DNA of 64,000 nt from contig CAVTEQ010000014.1 of NCBI GenBank assembly GCA_963733935.1, positions 744,001 to 808,000 of the forward strand. The letters run 5' to 3'. A program made the position numbers and the translations under genes. This DNA comes from JAHFUA01 sp963733935 (GTDB lineage: Bacteria > Acidobacteriota > Terriglobia > Terriglobales > Acidobacteriaceae). Position 1 is the first letter of the stretch; each line of letters starts with the position of its first letter. Under the pieces are notes generated by a model. It was given only the letters and a program-made list of their open reading frames with translations, was not told the origin of the DNA and made no database searches. Below are positions 27,044-34,859 of the stretch, piece after piece.

Positions 27044-28293
27044 AGGCAACCGCGAAAAAACCGCGTAACTCGATGCAAGCGTCCACCAGCGCCAAGAAGA
27101 GCGCCGCGCCTGTGCCTGGCCGCTTTGGTCCTTACGGCGGGCGCTACGTGCCTGAAACGCTGATGGCGGCCCTAGAGGAGTTGGAGCGCGAGTACGAGAA
27201 GGCGAAGCACGATTCCGGCTTTCACGAGGAGTTAGACGACCTGCTACGCAACTATGCCGGCCGCCCCACGCCGCTGTCGTTCGCGCGTCGGCTCACCGAG
27301 AAGCTGGGCGGAGCGAAGATCTATCTCAAGCGCGAAGACCTGCTGCACACCGGCGCGCACAAGATCAACAACTGCCTCGGGCAGGCGCTGCTGACGCGGC
27401 GGATGGGCAAGCGGCGCGTGATCGCCGAAACCGGCGCCGGCCAGCACGGCGTCGCGACGGCGACGGTCTGCGCGCTATTGGGCTTCGAGTGCGTGGTCTA
27501 CATGGGCACCGAGGACATGCGTCGGCAAGAGCTGAACGTCTTCCGCATGCGGCTCTTGGGCGCGGAGGTGCGCAGCGTGGATTCCGGCTCGCGCACCCTT
27601 AAAGATGCCATCAACGAGGCCATGCGCGACTGGGTCACCAACGTGCGCACCACGCACTACCTGCTGGGAAGCGTGCTGGGCGCGCATCCGTATCCCACCA
27701 TGGTGCGCGATTTCCAGGCGGTGATTGGCCATGAAGCGCGCGCGCAGATCCTCGAAGCCGAAGGCCGGCTGCCGGATGCGATCATCGCCTGCGTCGGCGG
27801 CGGCTCGAACGCCATCGGGATCTTCTATGAATTTCTGCCTGACAAAAATGTGAGGCTGATTGGCGTCGAGGCTGGCGGAAGGGGGCCCTCGTTGGGCGAT
27901 CACGCCGCGCGGGTTGCCGCCGGCATCACCGGCGCAGCGCCCGGAGTATTGCAAGGCACGTACACCTGGGTTCTTCAGGATGACGCCGGCCAGATCGCCA
28001 GCACACACTCGGTCTCTGCCGGCTTGGACTATCCGGCGATTGGTCCAGAACACGCGGCGCTGAACGAATCAGGGCGCGCTGAGTACGTTGCTGCATCGGA
28101 TGCGGAAGCGCTCGAAGCCTGCACGCTGCTGGCGCGTACGGAAGGAATAATCCCAGCCCTCGAATCGGCGCACGCCATCGCCGAGGTTCTGAAGCGTGCA
28201 CCGCAAATGAAAAAACAGGAACTGGTGATGGTGAATGTTTCCGGCCGCGGGGATAAAGATATCGGCATTTTGCGGGAGCAATTGGCCTTATGA
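27040..28293 (+). CDS. trpB: tryptophan synthase beta subunit
   Basis: TrpB condenses indole with serine using PLP. The PLP lysine is K108 in HTGAHKINNCLGQALL; the product has GRFGPYGGRYVPETLM, RPTPL, ETGAGQHGVATAT, and CVGGGSNAIG for phosphate binding. The 417-residue frame begins at GTG 27040, overlapping trpF by 4 bases. It carries an unusual lysine/serine-rich N-terminal extension of about 25 residues before GRFGPYGG; ATG 27073 is an alternative start that would remove part of it. TrpA is encoded 85 bases downstream. Confidence 0.97.
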   Translation: MKATAKKPRNSMQASTSAKKSAAPVPGRFGPYGGRYVPETLMAALEELEREYEKAKHDSGFHEELDDLLRNYAGRPTPLSFARRLTEKLGGAKIYLKREDLLHTGAHKINNCLGQALLTRRMGKRRVIAETGAGQHGVATATVCALLGFECVVYMGTEDMRRQELNVFRMRLLGAEVRSVDSGSRTLKDAINEAMRDWVTNVRTTHYLLGSVLGAHPYPTMVRDFQAVIGHEARAQILEAEGRLPDAIIACVGGGSNAIGIFYEFLPDKNVRLIGVEAGGRGPSLGDHAARVAAGITGAAPGVLQGTYTWVLQDDAGQIASTHSVSAGLDYPAIGPEHAALNESGRAEYVAASDAEALEACTLLARTEGIIPALESAHAIAEVLKRAPQMKKQELVMVNVSGRGDKDIGILREQLAL

Positions 28294-28301
28294 ACTCAAG
28301 T

Positions 28302-28365
28302 CCACCACGGAGACACGGAGTCACGGAGAAGATTCGTGATCCTCTGTGTCTCCGTGCCTCCATGG
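28302..28365 (+). repeat. two-armed word-repeat hairpin (CCACGGAGACACGG type)
   Basis: The left arm (28302-28328) is ccaccacggagacacggagtc...; the right arm (28342-28365) is ctctgtgtctccgtgcctccatgg. It lies between trpB and trpA; related copies precede prephenate dehydrogenase (30612) and follow the uvrA 3' end (36447). Confidence 0.75.
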
Positions 28366-28378
28366 TTCAATAGCACTA

Positions 28379-29185
28379 ATGCCGCTGGATTTCAATGCGA
28401 AGCCCTCGCTGGTCGCTTACGTCACCTGCGGCGATCCGGACTTGCCGACGACGCGCGCAATTATTCTGTCTGCGATTGATGCCGGCGCGCAGGTCATCGA
28501 GCTGGGCGTGCCCTTCAGCGATCCGGTCGCCGATGGTCCCGTGATCCAGCGCGCGAGTGAACGCGCGCTCCGTAACGGCACCACGCTGGCGCACGTTCTG
28601 GAGCTGGCGCGGGAAGTGCGCAAGCAGAGGCCGAAGGCTGGGCTGATCGTTTTTTCCTATCTGAACCCGGTGCTGCGGATGGGGCTTGGGCGCTTCTGCG
28701 CGGCGGCAGCCGATGCGGGCGTGGAGGGCGCACTGATCACCGATCTGATCGTGGAAGAAGCTGGTGACTATCTGCGTTCAATGCGGGCGCGCGACCTGGC
28801 GACGATTTTCCTGGCCGCGCCGACTTCGACGGACCAGCGTCTGAAGCGCATCGCTGATGCCTCCCGCGGTTTCGTGTACGCTATTTCGCGCACCGGTGTA
28901 ACAGGCACACGGGAAGAAGTGGCCGCCGATGCGCGGGATCTGGTGCGGCGTCTGCGCAAGTTCACGCGGCTGCCGGTCGCGGTGGGATTCGGAATATCCA
29001 CTCCCACTCAGTTCGCCGAAGTGGGAGAATTCGCGGATGCCGCCGTGGTGGGGAGTGCCATCGTACAGGCCATCGAGCAGGCCGGCCGCGTGCGTGCGCC
29101 GCAGGCAGTAGCGGAGCTGATTACGTCGCTGCTGGGGAAGCACTCAGCCGTCAGCACTCAGCATTCAGCCGGAGGAGTTTGCTGA
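28379..29185 (+). CDS. trpA: tryptophan synthase alpha subunit
   Basis: TrpA cleaves indole-3-glycerol phosphate and channels indole to TrpB. The catalytic glutamate lies in QVIELGVPFSDPVADGPVIQRASERAL and the product has GVEGALITDLIVEE and FVYAISRTGVTGTREEV. ATG 28379 gives the normal start (MPLDFNAKPSLVAYVTCGDPDL). There is no Shine-Dalgarno sequence before it, only the right arm of a word hairpin 14 bases upstream. The last dozen residues (KHSAVSTQHSAGGVC) are encoded by the left arm of another word repeat and are not part of the conserved fold. Confidence 0.95.
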   Translation: MPLDFNAKPSLVAYVTCGDPDLPTTRAIILSAIDAGAQVIELGVPFSDPVADGPVIQRASERALRNGTTLAHVLELAREVRKQRPKAGLIVFSYLNPVLRMGLGRFCAAAADAGVEGALITDLIVEEAGDYLRSMRARDLATIFLAAPTSTDQRLKRIADASRGFVYAISRTGVTGTREEVAADARDLVRRLRKFTRLPVAVGFGISTPTQFAEVGEFADAAVVGSAIVQAIEQAGRVRAPQAVAELITSLLGKHSAVSTQHSAGGVC

Positions 29186-29210
29186 GTGCTGAATGCTGAG
29201 TGCTGACTGC
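29140..29210 (+). repeat. two-armed word-repeat hairpin (GCTGAGTGCTGA type) across the trpA end
   Basis: The left arm (29140-29169), gcactcagccgtcagcactcagc, codes for the TrpA C-terminus; the right arm (29181-29210), gctgagtgctgaatgctgagt, ends one base before the chorismate mutase ATG. Confidence 0.75.
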
Positions 29211-29211
29211 T

Positions 29212-29523
29212 ATGGATATTTCGGATTGGCGCAAGCGCATCGATGAGCTGGACCAGAAGCTGGTCGAGCTGCTGAACCAGCGCGCCGAGTGCGCCGTCGA
29301 GATCGGCCGGTTGAAGCGCAATACCAATCTGCCGGTGTATGAGCCCGATCGCGAAAAGCAGATTCTGGAAAATGTCTGCCGGGCTAATCGCGGTCCGCTC
29401 TCCAACGACGACCTGAAGCGGGTGTACGAGCGCATGATCGACGTGATGCGCACCATCCAAAAGCTGGACATGCAGCCCCAGGCGGGCAAGGGGACGGAGT
29501 TTGATGTGGACGTTAACGACTAG
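29212..29523 (+). CDS. AroQ-type chorismate mutase
   Basis: The enzyme converts chorismate to prephenate, the branch to phenylalanine and tyrosine. The 103-residue all-helical protein matches the AroQ family: WRKRIDELDQKLVELLNQRAECAVEIGRLKR (catalytic Arg and Lys in helix 1/2) and VYEPDREKQILENV. ATG 29212 directly follows the right arm of a word hairpin with no ribosome binding site. It stands alone rather than fused to prephenate dehydratase or to the DAHP synthase encoded next. Confidence 0.92.
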   Translation: MDISDWRKRIDELDQKLVELLNQRAECAVEIGRLKRNTNLPVYEPDREKQILENVCRANRGPLSNDDLKRVYERMIDVMRTIQKLDMQPQAGKGTEFDVDVND

Positions 29524-29588
29524 CTCTTGGCTATTAGCTATTGGCTTTTGGCCAAAAGCTAAGAGCTAAGAGCCAACAGCCAAAAGCC
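29522..29588 (+). repeat. two-armed word-repeat hairpin (GCTAAGAGCC type) abutting aroF
   Basis: The left arm (from 29522) is agctcttggctattagctattgg...; the right arm is ccaaaagctaagagctaagagccaacagcc. It ends exactly at the base before ATG 29589. The same words occur at 6491-6548 and 1101-1135. Confidence 0.75.
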
Positions 29589-30608
29589 ATGATCGTAGCC
29601 ATGCAGGAACGCGCGTCCGAAGAGCAGATCCAGTCGGTGATTGAGCGGCTGGTGGAGCTGGGCTTTGAGGTTCATCGCAGCACCGGCAAAGTCCAGACCG
29701 TGCTGGGCGCCGTCGGAGCACGCGTCGACTTTGACATCCGCGACGTCGAGGTGATGGACGGCGTCAAGGAAGTCCACCGCATCAGCTCGCCCTACAAGCT
29801 GGTAGCGCGGAGCTTCCGCTCCGAAGGCACCACGGTCAAGCTGCGCAACGGGATTTCCATCGGCGGGGAAGAAGTGCCGGTGATGGCCGGGCCCTGTTCG
29901 GTGGAATCGCGCGAGCAACTGTTCACCATCGCGGAGATCGTCTCCCAGGCGGGTGCGCGCCTGTTGCGCGGCGGCGCTTTCAAACCGCGCAGCTCGCCAT
30001 ATTCCTTCCAGGGCTTGGGCGAGGATGGGCTGAAGCTGCTGAAAGAAGCCGGCGACAAGTTCGGGCTGCTGGTGATCACCGAGGTCATGGAGATTTCGCA
30101 GATCCCGCTCATGGAGCCCTACGTGGACATCTACCAGGTGGGGGCGCGCAACATGCAGAATTTCAACCTGCTGCGCGAACTGGGGAAAGTCCGCAAGCCA
30201 GTGATGCTGAAGCGCGGCATCGCCGCAACCATCGAGGAAATGCTGCTCTCGGCGGAGTACATCATGGCCGGCGGCAACTACGAGATCATCCTGTGCGAGC
30301 GCGGCATTCGCACCTTCGAGACCTACACCCGCAATACGCTGGACATCTCCGCCATTCCCATCGTGCACAAGCTGTCGCACCTGCCCATCACGGCCGACCC
30401 TTCGCACGGCACCGGACGGCGCGACAAAGTCTCACCCATGGCGCGGGCGGCGGTGGCGGCGGGCGCCGACGCCATCATCGTCGAGGTGCACCATCAGCCG
30501 GACAAGGCGCTCTCGGACGGCGCGCAGTCGCTCTACCCCGAACAGTTCCGCAAGCTGATGGACGAGCTGCGGATGATCGCGCCGGCGGTGGGCCGAAAAA
30601 TCGCGTAA
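29589..30608 (+). CDS. aroF: 3-deoxy-7-phosphoheptulonate (DAHP) synthase, type I beta
   Basis: The enzyme condenses phosphoenolpyruvate and erythrose-4-phosphate, the entry to the shikimate pathway. The catalytic barrel shows VMAGPCSVESREQ, LLRGGAFKPRSSPYSFQGLGEDGL, QVGARNMQNFNLL, KRG, CERGIRTFE, and ITADPSHGTGRRDKV. About 75 residues precede the barrel (ERASEEQIQSVIERLVELGFEVHRS...) and resemble the N-terminal ferredoxin-like regulatory domain of type I beta enzymes such as that of Thermotoga, which would allow feedback by tyrosine or phenylalanine. It follows chorismate mutase, so flux entry and branch point are encoded side by side. Confidence 0.96.
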   Translation: MIVAMQERASEEQIQSVIERLVELGFEVHRSTGKVQTVLGAVGARVDFDIRDVEVMDGVKEVHRISSPYKLVARSFRSEGTTVKLRNGISIGGEEVPVMAGPCSVESREQLFTIAEIVSQAGARLLRGGAFKPRSSPYSFQGLGEDGLKLLKEAGDKFGLLVITEVMEISQIPLMEPYVDIYQVGARNMQNFNLLRELGKVRKPVMLKRGIAATIEEMLLSAEYIMAGGNYEIILCERGIRTFETYTRNTLDISAIPIVHKLSHLPITADPSHGTGRRDKVSPMARAAVAAGADAIIVEVHHQPDKALSDGAQSLYPEQFRKLMDELRMIAPAVGRKIA

Positions 30609-30611
30609 AGT

Positions 30612-30682
30612 CCACCACGGAGGCACGGAGACACGGAGGGACATTGATCTGAGAATTCTCCGTGCCTCCGTGTCTCCGTGGT
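30612..30682 (+). repeat. two-armed word-repeat hairpin (CCACGGAGGCACGG type)
   Basis: The left arm (30612-30638) is ccaccacggaggcacggag...; the right arm (30658-30682) is ctccgtgcctccgtgtctcc. It fills the gap between aroF and prephenate dehydrogenase, ending 12 bases before the ATG. Confidence 0.75.
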
Positions 30683-30694
30683 AAAGCCCTTCGC

Positions 30695-31546
30695 ATGATT
30701 CAGCAAATCACCATCATCGGCACCGGCCTCATCGGCGGCTCCTTCGCGCTGGCGCTCAAGAAGCGTGGACTCCCCGTACGCATCGTGGGATGCGACCGCG
30801 AGCCGGTGCTGGCGCGCGCCAAGGCAGCCGGCGCGATTGATGAAGGCATCGTCGATCCGGTGCAGGCCGTGCGCGGCAGCCAGATTGTGCTGCTTGCCAC
30901 TCCAGTCGGCGCGATTCTCGATCTCATCGAGCGCATTGGCCCGACGCTATCTGAAAACACGCTGCTAACTGACGTAGGCAGCACCAAAGGCGAGGTTGCG
31001 GCCCGCGCCCAGGCGGTATTCGGGACGAATGCTGCCGGCCGCTTTCTGCCCGGCCATCCCATGGCAGGAAAGGAGCGTAGCAGCATCGAGGAGGCCGATG
31101 CCGATCTCTACGAGAATGGGGTATGGCTGGTCACGCCGCTGCCCGGGCAAAATGTGGAAGCTGGCTTGAGCGGCGAATTCCTCGAGGTGGTACGCGGTGT
31201 CGGCGCGCGCGTTGTCTCGCTGGACCTGGCGCGGCATGACCGGCTCTGCGCCTGGATCAGCCACTTGCCGCAGATGGTTTCAACAGCTCTCGCCGCAACC
31301 GTGCTGGACGAGCTCGGCGAAGATCCCGAGCTGCTGGCCATCGGTGGGCGGGCGCTGCGCGAGATGACCCGCATCGCCTCCAGTCCTTATTCTATGTGGC
31401 GCGACGTGGCGCTCACCAACACCAAGAACATCGAAGCTGCGCTGGCCAAGCTGGAGCAGCGGCTGGCGCATATCCGCGAGAACCTGCGCACGCCGGAGCT
31501 GAAGGCGGAGTTCGAGCGGGGGAACAAGTTCCGCAATTCCAGATGA
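30695..31546 (+). CDS. tyrA: prephenate dehydrogenase
   Basis: TyrA oxidatively decarboxylates prephenate on the way to tyrosine. The NAD-binding loop is ITIIGTGLIGGSFALAL (GxGxxG). Family motifs follow: VLLATPVGAILDLIE, LLTDVGSTKGEV, RFLPGHPMAGKERSS (catalytic His), SLDLARHDRLCAWISHLPQMVSTALA, and IASSPYSMWRDV. ATG 30695 was chosen because MIQQITIIG is the natural start; the longer frame lies in the repeat. Length is 283 residues. No clear Shine-Dalgarno sequence is present. Confidence 0.95.
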   Translation: MIQQITIIGTGLIGGSFALALKKRGLPVRIVGCDREPVLARAKAAGAIDEGIVDPVQAVRGSQIVLLATPVGAILDLIERIGPTLSENTLLTDVGSTKGEVAARAQAVFGTNAAGRFLPGHPMAGKERSSIEEADADLYENGVWLVTPLPGQNVEAGLSGEFLEVVRGVGARVVSLDLARHDRLCAWISHLPQMVSTALAATVLDELGEDPELLAIGGRALREMTRIASSPYSMWRDVALTNTKNIEAALAKLEQRLAHIRENLRTPELKAEFERGNKFRNSR

Positions 31547-31550
31547 AAAA

Positions 31551-31620
31551 CGCAGAGGACGCCGAGGGTAATTGAATTGGCTGGAGGGTAGTATTCTCGG
31601 CGTTCTCGGCGTCTCGGCGG
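31551..31620 (+). repeat. two-armed word-repeat hairpin (GAGGACGCCGAG type)
   Basis: The left arm (31551-31566) is cgcagaggacgccgag; the right arm (31596-31620) is ctcggcgttctcggcgtctc. Directly after it lies TAGAAT (31621-31626), a possible -10 element for scoA, whose ATG is 25 bases on. The same words occur at 32617 and inside ligD. Confidence 0.7.
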
Positions 31621-31651
31621 TAGAATACAATCCGTTTGCAAGGCGAAACTC

Positions 31652-32353
31652 ATGAATAAGGTCGTAGCCAACGCGGAAGAGGCCATTCGCGACGTACAGG
31701 ACGGCGCCGTGATCATGTTCGGCGGCTTCGGGCTGAGCGGCATTCCCGAGAACCTGATCGCCGCCATCGCGCGCAAGGGCGTGAAGGACTTGACCACCGT
31801 CTCCAACAACGTCGGGGTGGATGACTTCGGTCTGGGGATGCTGATTCGCAACGGGCAAGTGCGCAAGCACATCGGCAGCTACGTCGGCGAGAACAAGGCT
31901 TTCGAGCAGATGGTGATTGCCGGGACCATGCAGCTTGAGCTGAGTCCGCAGGGGACGCTGGCGGAGCGCATTCGCGCTGGCGGCGCCGGCATCCCGGCGT
32001 TCTTCACCCCCACCGGTTTTGGCACCCCGGTCGCCGACGGCAAAGAGACGCGCGAGTTCGATGGCCGCTGGTACGTGCTGGAGCGCGCGCTCAAGGCTGA
32101 CTTCGCCTTCGTCAAGGCGTGGAAGGGCGACAAGTGGGGCAACCTGGTATTCCGCAAGACGGCGCGCAACTTCAATCCCATGATGGCTACGGCGGCGAAG
32201 GTCACCATCGCCGAGGTTGAGCACCTGGTGGGCGTGGGCGAGATTCCGCCCGACGAGGTGCACGTACCCAGCGTCTACGTGAAGCGCATCTTCCAGGGCA
32301 CGAATTACGAGAAGCGCATCGAGAAGCGCACGCTGAGACAGGCCACGGCCTAA
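31652..32353 (+). CDS. scoA: 3-oxoacid CoA-transferase subunit A
   Basis: With ScoB it moves CoA from succinyl-CoA to acetoacetate or a related 3-oxoacid. The 233-residue protein has the CoA-transferase family I alpha pattern: GAVIMFGGFGLSGIPENLIAAI, TVSNNVGVDDFGLGML, GTLAERIRAGGAGIPAFFTPTGFGT, and ADFAFVKAWKGDKWGNLVFRKTARNFNP. It has a weak AAGGCGA ribosome binding site and a possible promoter element just upstream. Instead of the usual direct junction with scoB, an 84-residue ORF and a repeat lie between. Confidence 0.93.
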   Translation: MNKVVANAEEAIRDVQDGAVIMFGGFGLSGIPENLIAAIARKGVKDLTTVSNNVGVDDFGLGMLIRNGQVRKHIGSYVGENKAFEQMVIAGTMQLELSPQGTLAERIRAGGAGIPAFFTPTGFGTPVADGKETREFDGRWYVLERALKADFAFVKAWKGDKWGNLVFRKTARNFNPMMATAAKVTIAEVEHLVGVGEIPPDEVHVPSVYVKRIFQGTNYEKRIEKRTLRQATA

Positions 32354-32608
32354 ATGCCGGCGCCCGACAGCACGGTTGAAGAAGTCCGCGCCAGCGTGCT
32401 GCGCTATTTAAGGATGTATGAAGAAGGGCAGTTCACGCTGCGCGACCTGGCGGCGGAGCTGGGTGTGATGTCCGGCGCGTACGAACATGCGATGGGCGGC
32501 ATCCCGGATGCGTACGGCGCACTGCTCACGAGCGCAACGCAGTTCGACGGTTTGGAAGAGCTGGAGCAGGCGGTGACGGAGTTTCGCCGGGAAGAGGCGA
32601 AGTGGTGA
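32354..32608 (+). CDS. small hypothetical protein between scoA and scoB
   Basis: The 84-residue acidic, helical protein (MPAPDSTVEEVRASVLRYLRMYEEGQFTLRDLAAELGV...) starts on the base after the scoA stop, which implies translational coupling. It has a possible HTH-like segment (FTLRDLAAELGVMSGAY) but is too short to classify. No zinc, membrane or catalytic motif is seen. The tight junction and amphipathic helices support a real gene. Confidence 0.65.
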   Translation: MPAPDSTVEEVRASVLRYLRMYEEGQFTLRDLAAELGVMSGAYEHAMGGIPDAYGALLTSATQFDGLEELEQAVTEFRREEAKW

Positions 32609-32616
32609 TGAATCAA

Positions 32617-32693
32617 ACCGCCGAGACGCAGAGGACGCCGAGGATTCACACGAGAAACGAGAAACCAGAAACCAGAAACCAGAAACGAGAAAC
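32617..32693 (+). repeat. tandem word repeats of two types before scoB
   Basis: The first part (32617-32643), accgccgagacgcagagg..., is the GAGGACGCCGAG type; the second part (32652-32693) is a tandem of gagaaac(c/g) with five copies of gaaacca/gaaacga. Neither has a second arm here. They end 6 bases before the scoB ATG at 32700. Confidence 0.65.
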
Positions 32694-32699
32694 TAAAAA

Positions 32700-33380
32700 A
32701 TGGCCACAACACCTGCGAAGGTCGGAAAAGAGCTGTTGCGGGAGCGCATCGCGCGGCGCATCGCGCAAGAACTGCGTGACGGCTTCTACGTCAACCTGGG
32801 GATCGGCATGCCCACGCTGGTCGCCAACTATGTGCCCGCGGGCATGGACGTCGTGCTGCAGAGCGAAAACGGCATGCTGGGCATCGGGCCGTATCCCGTC
32901 GCCGGGCAGGAAGACCCCGACCTCATCAACGCGGGCAAAGAGACCATCACGGAGATTGCCGGTACGGCGTACTTTTCGAGCGCCGATTCCTTTGCCATGA
33001 TACGCGGCGGGCACGTCGACCTGAGCGTCCTCGGCGCCATGGAAGTGGACGAGCAGGGCAATCTTGCGAACTGGATGATCCCCGGCCAAGTGGTCAAGGG
33101 CATGGGCGGCGCTATGGACCTGGTCGCGGGTGCGCGGCGCGTCATCATCGCCATGGAGCACACCGCCAAAGGCCAGCCAAAAATTCTGAAGAAATGCCGC
33201 CTGCCGCTCACCGGCCTCAAGGTGGTGGACACCATCGTCACCGAGATGGCGTACATGAAGGTGACCGCAACCGGGCTGGTGCTGGAGGAAGTCGCGCCCG
33301 GGCTGACCGCCGACGACGTGCAAGCCGCGACCGAGGCAGCGCTGGTCATCAGCCCGAAGCTGAAGGCGATGGACTTCTAG
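32700..33380 (+). CDS. scoB: 3-oxoacid CoA-transferase subunit B
   Basis: The beta subunit holds the catalytic glutamate, here in VLQSENGMLGIGPYPVAGQEDPDLINAGKETIT (family motif SENG). Other features: LRDGFYVNLGIGMPTLVANYVP, FAMIRGGHVDLSVLGAMEVDEQGNLANWMIPG, GAMDLVAGARRVI, and CRLPLTGLKVVDTIVTEMA. It is 226 residues, complete. The ribosome binding region is occupied by the GAGAAAC tandem; no GGAGG is present. Its stop overlaps the convergent small membrane gene by 4 bases. Confidence 0.94.
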   Translation: MATTPAKVGKELLRERIARRIAQELRDGFYVNLGIGMPTLVANYVPAGMDVVLQSENGMLGIGPYPVAGQEDPDLINAGKETITEIAGTAYFSSADSFAMIRGGHVDLSVLGAMEVDEQGNLANWMIPGQVVKGMGGAMDLVAGARRVIIAMEHTAKGQPKILKKCRLPLTGLKVVDTIVTEMAYMKVTATGLVLEEVAPGLTADDVQAATEAALVISPKLKAMDF

Positions 33381-33577
33381 ACGTGGCGCGGGCCGGCGAG
33401 CACCCGCGCCGGAAGCGTCACGATGGCCCAGAGCAGCTTGAGCACACCATCCACGGCGATTCCCACGATGCGGAACGGAAGCAGCAACAACCACACGATG
33501 GGATAGAGCACCAGCGCCAGCAGCGCCAACGGCCAGCAAACCACCAACAGGATGATCCAGAGAATGAAGGTCAGCAT
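33377..33577 (-). CDS. small hydrophobic membrane protein
   Basis: The 66-residue product is almost entirely hydrophobic (MLTFILWIILLVVCWPLALLALVLYPIVWLLLLPFRIVGIAVDGVLKLLWAIVTLPARVLAG...), with at least two membrane spans. It is convergent with scoB (4-base overlap of the 3' ends) and near a composite repeat. No function is known to me. The composition could not arise by chance from a scoB antisense frame because it lies almost entirely beyond scoB. Confidence 0.65.
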   Translation of the reverse strand: MLTFILWIILLVVCWPLALLALVLYPIVWLLLLPFRIVGIAVDGVLKLLWAIVTLPARVLAGPRHV

Positions 33578-33649
33578 GAGGTCCTCGCTAGATGAGGATA
33601 CGAAGGAAACACCGGTTAAGTTCTGGGCGGTTTTTGGCAGCGACTCAGG

Positions 33650-33788
33650 CTTTGAAGGGGCGCGGCTTCAGCCGCGCCGATCATACGCAAAATAAAGAGG
33701 CCTTTAGGCCCTGAGGTTATGCCTCAGCGGCTAAAGCCAGCTCTTGCCTGGCCGATACGGCACGCCTGAAGGGCGTGCCCCTTCAAAG
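33650..33788. repeat. 139-bp composite palindromic element with 12-bp terminal inverted repeats
   Basis: CTTTGAAGGGGC at 33650-33661 and GCCCCTTCAAAG at 33777-33788 are exact inverted repeats. Inside are further stems: GCGCGGCTTCAGCCGCGC (33660-33677), a GGCCTTTAGGCC stem, CTGAGGTTATGCCTCAG, and GGCACGCC...GGGCGTGCC. There is no ORF, so it would be a non-autonomous element. It occupies most of the gap between the small membrane gene and mtnA. Confidence 0.7.
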
Positions 33789-33804
33789 AAATAGCCTACC
33801 CTCT

Positions 33805-34857
33805 TTATACAGTGACCGCTGTCTCCGCCAGCCGCTTGAGCGACTCGGCATACGGCGCGCGCGCGATTCCCCGCTCGGTGATGATGGCGGTGATGTAGCG
33901 GGCGGGGGTTACGTCGAAGGCGGGGTTCTCGATCTTCACGCCTTCGGGAGCGATGCGCGTCGTGCCGATGTGCGTCACCTCGCGCGCCGAGCGCTGCTCG
34001 ATGGGGATGTGGTCTCCATCGGGACATTCCAGGTCCACGCTCGACCAGGGCGCAGCAACGTAGAGCGGAATGCCGTTTTCCTTGGCCAGCACTGCCACCG
34101 TGTAAGTGCCGATTTTGTTGGCGACGTCGCCGTTGGCGGCCACGCGGTCGGCGCCAACGACGGCTGCCTGAATCTTGCCCTGGTGCATCATCGCGCCCGC
34201 CATGTTGTCGGAGATCACGGTCGTAGGGATCCCGTCTTTCATCAGCTCCCAGGCGGTAAGCCGCGAGCCCTGCAGGAACGGCCGCGTCTCATCGGCATAG
34301 ACCGAGAGCTTTTTCCCCGATTCGACGGCGGCCCGGATCACGCCCAGCGCGGTGCCGTAACCGCCAGCGGTGGCCAGCGCGCCGGCATTGCAGTGCGTTA
34401 GAATGGCGCCAGATGAAGGCAGCAGTGTGGCCCCGTGCTTCGAGAGAGCTTCATTCAGCGCCAGGTCCTCCACATAAATTCGCTGCGCCTCGAAGACCAG
34501 CTCCCGGCGGAGCTTCTCGACCGGCAACTCCGAGCAGTGCTCAAATTTCTCCTGCATGCGGCGAATCGCCCAGAAGAGGTTCACGGCCGTCGGCCGCGTC
34601 TCGGCCATTTCGTCACAGATGCCTTCGAACTCGCGGCGCAGTTCGGCGACGTGATCGCCATCAGCATCGCGCGTGCCCAGAGCGATGCCCATGGCGGCTG
34701 CGACCCCGATCGCCGGCGCGCCGCGCACGATCATCGTCTTGATGGCCTCCGCCACCTCTTCCCACGTCTCGCAGGTGACGTACACCTCTTCGGTGGGAAG
34801 TTTGGTCTGGTCCAGCAGACGGATACCGCCGTCGGTCCATTCGATGGTCTTGATCAT
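33805..34857 (-). CDS. mtnA: S-methyl-5-thioribose-1-phosphate isomerase
   Basis: MtnA isomerises methylthioribose-1-phosphate in the methionine salvage pathway. The 350-residue product matches the aIF-2B/MtnA family: IKTIEWTDGGIRLLDQTKLP, VRGAPAIGVAAAMGIALG, ILTHCNAGALATAGGYGTALGVI (catalytic Cys), VYADETRPFLQGSRLTAWELM, VVGADRVAANGDVANKIGTY (catalytic Asp) and the late PEGVKIENPAFDVTPARYI. It is complete. No other salvage genes are nearby; pyrE is encoded next on the same strand. Confidence 0.95.
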   Translation of the reverse strand: MIKTIEWTDGGIRLLDQTKLPTEEVYVTCETWEEVAEAIKTMIVRGAPAIGVAAAMGIALGTRDADGDHVAELRREFEGICDEMAETRPTAVNLFWAIRRMQEKFEHCSELPVEKLRRELVFEAQRIYVEDLALNEALSKHGATLLPSSGAILTHCNAGALATAGGYGTALGVIRAAVESGKKLSVYADETRPFLQGSRLTAWELMKDGIPTTVISDNMAGAMMHQGKIQAAVVGADRVAANGDVANKIGTYTVAVLAKENGIPLYVAAPWSSVDLECPDGDHIPIEQRSAREVTHIGTTRIAPEGVKIENPAFDVTPARYITAIITERGIARAPYAESLKRLAETAVTV

Positions 34858-34859
34858 GG

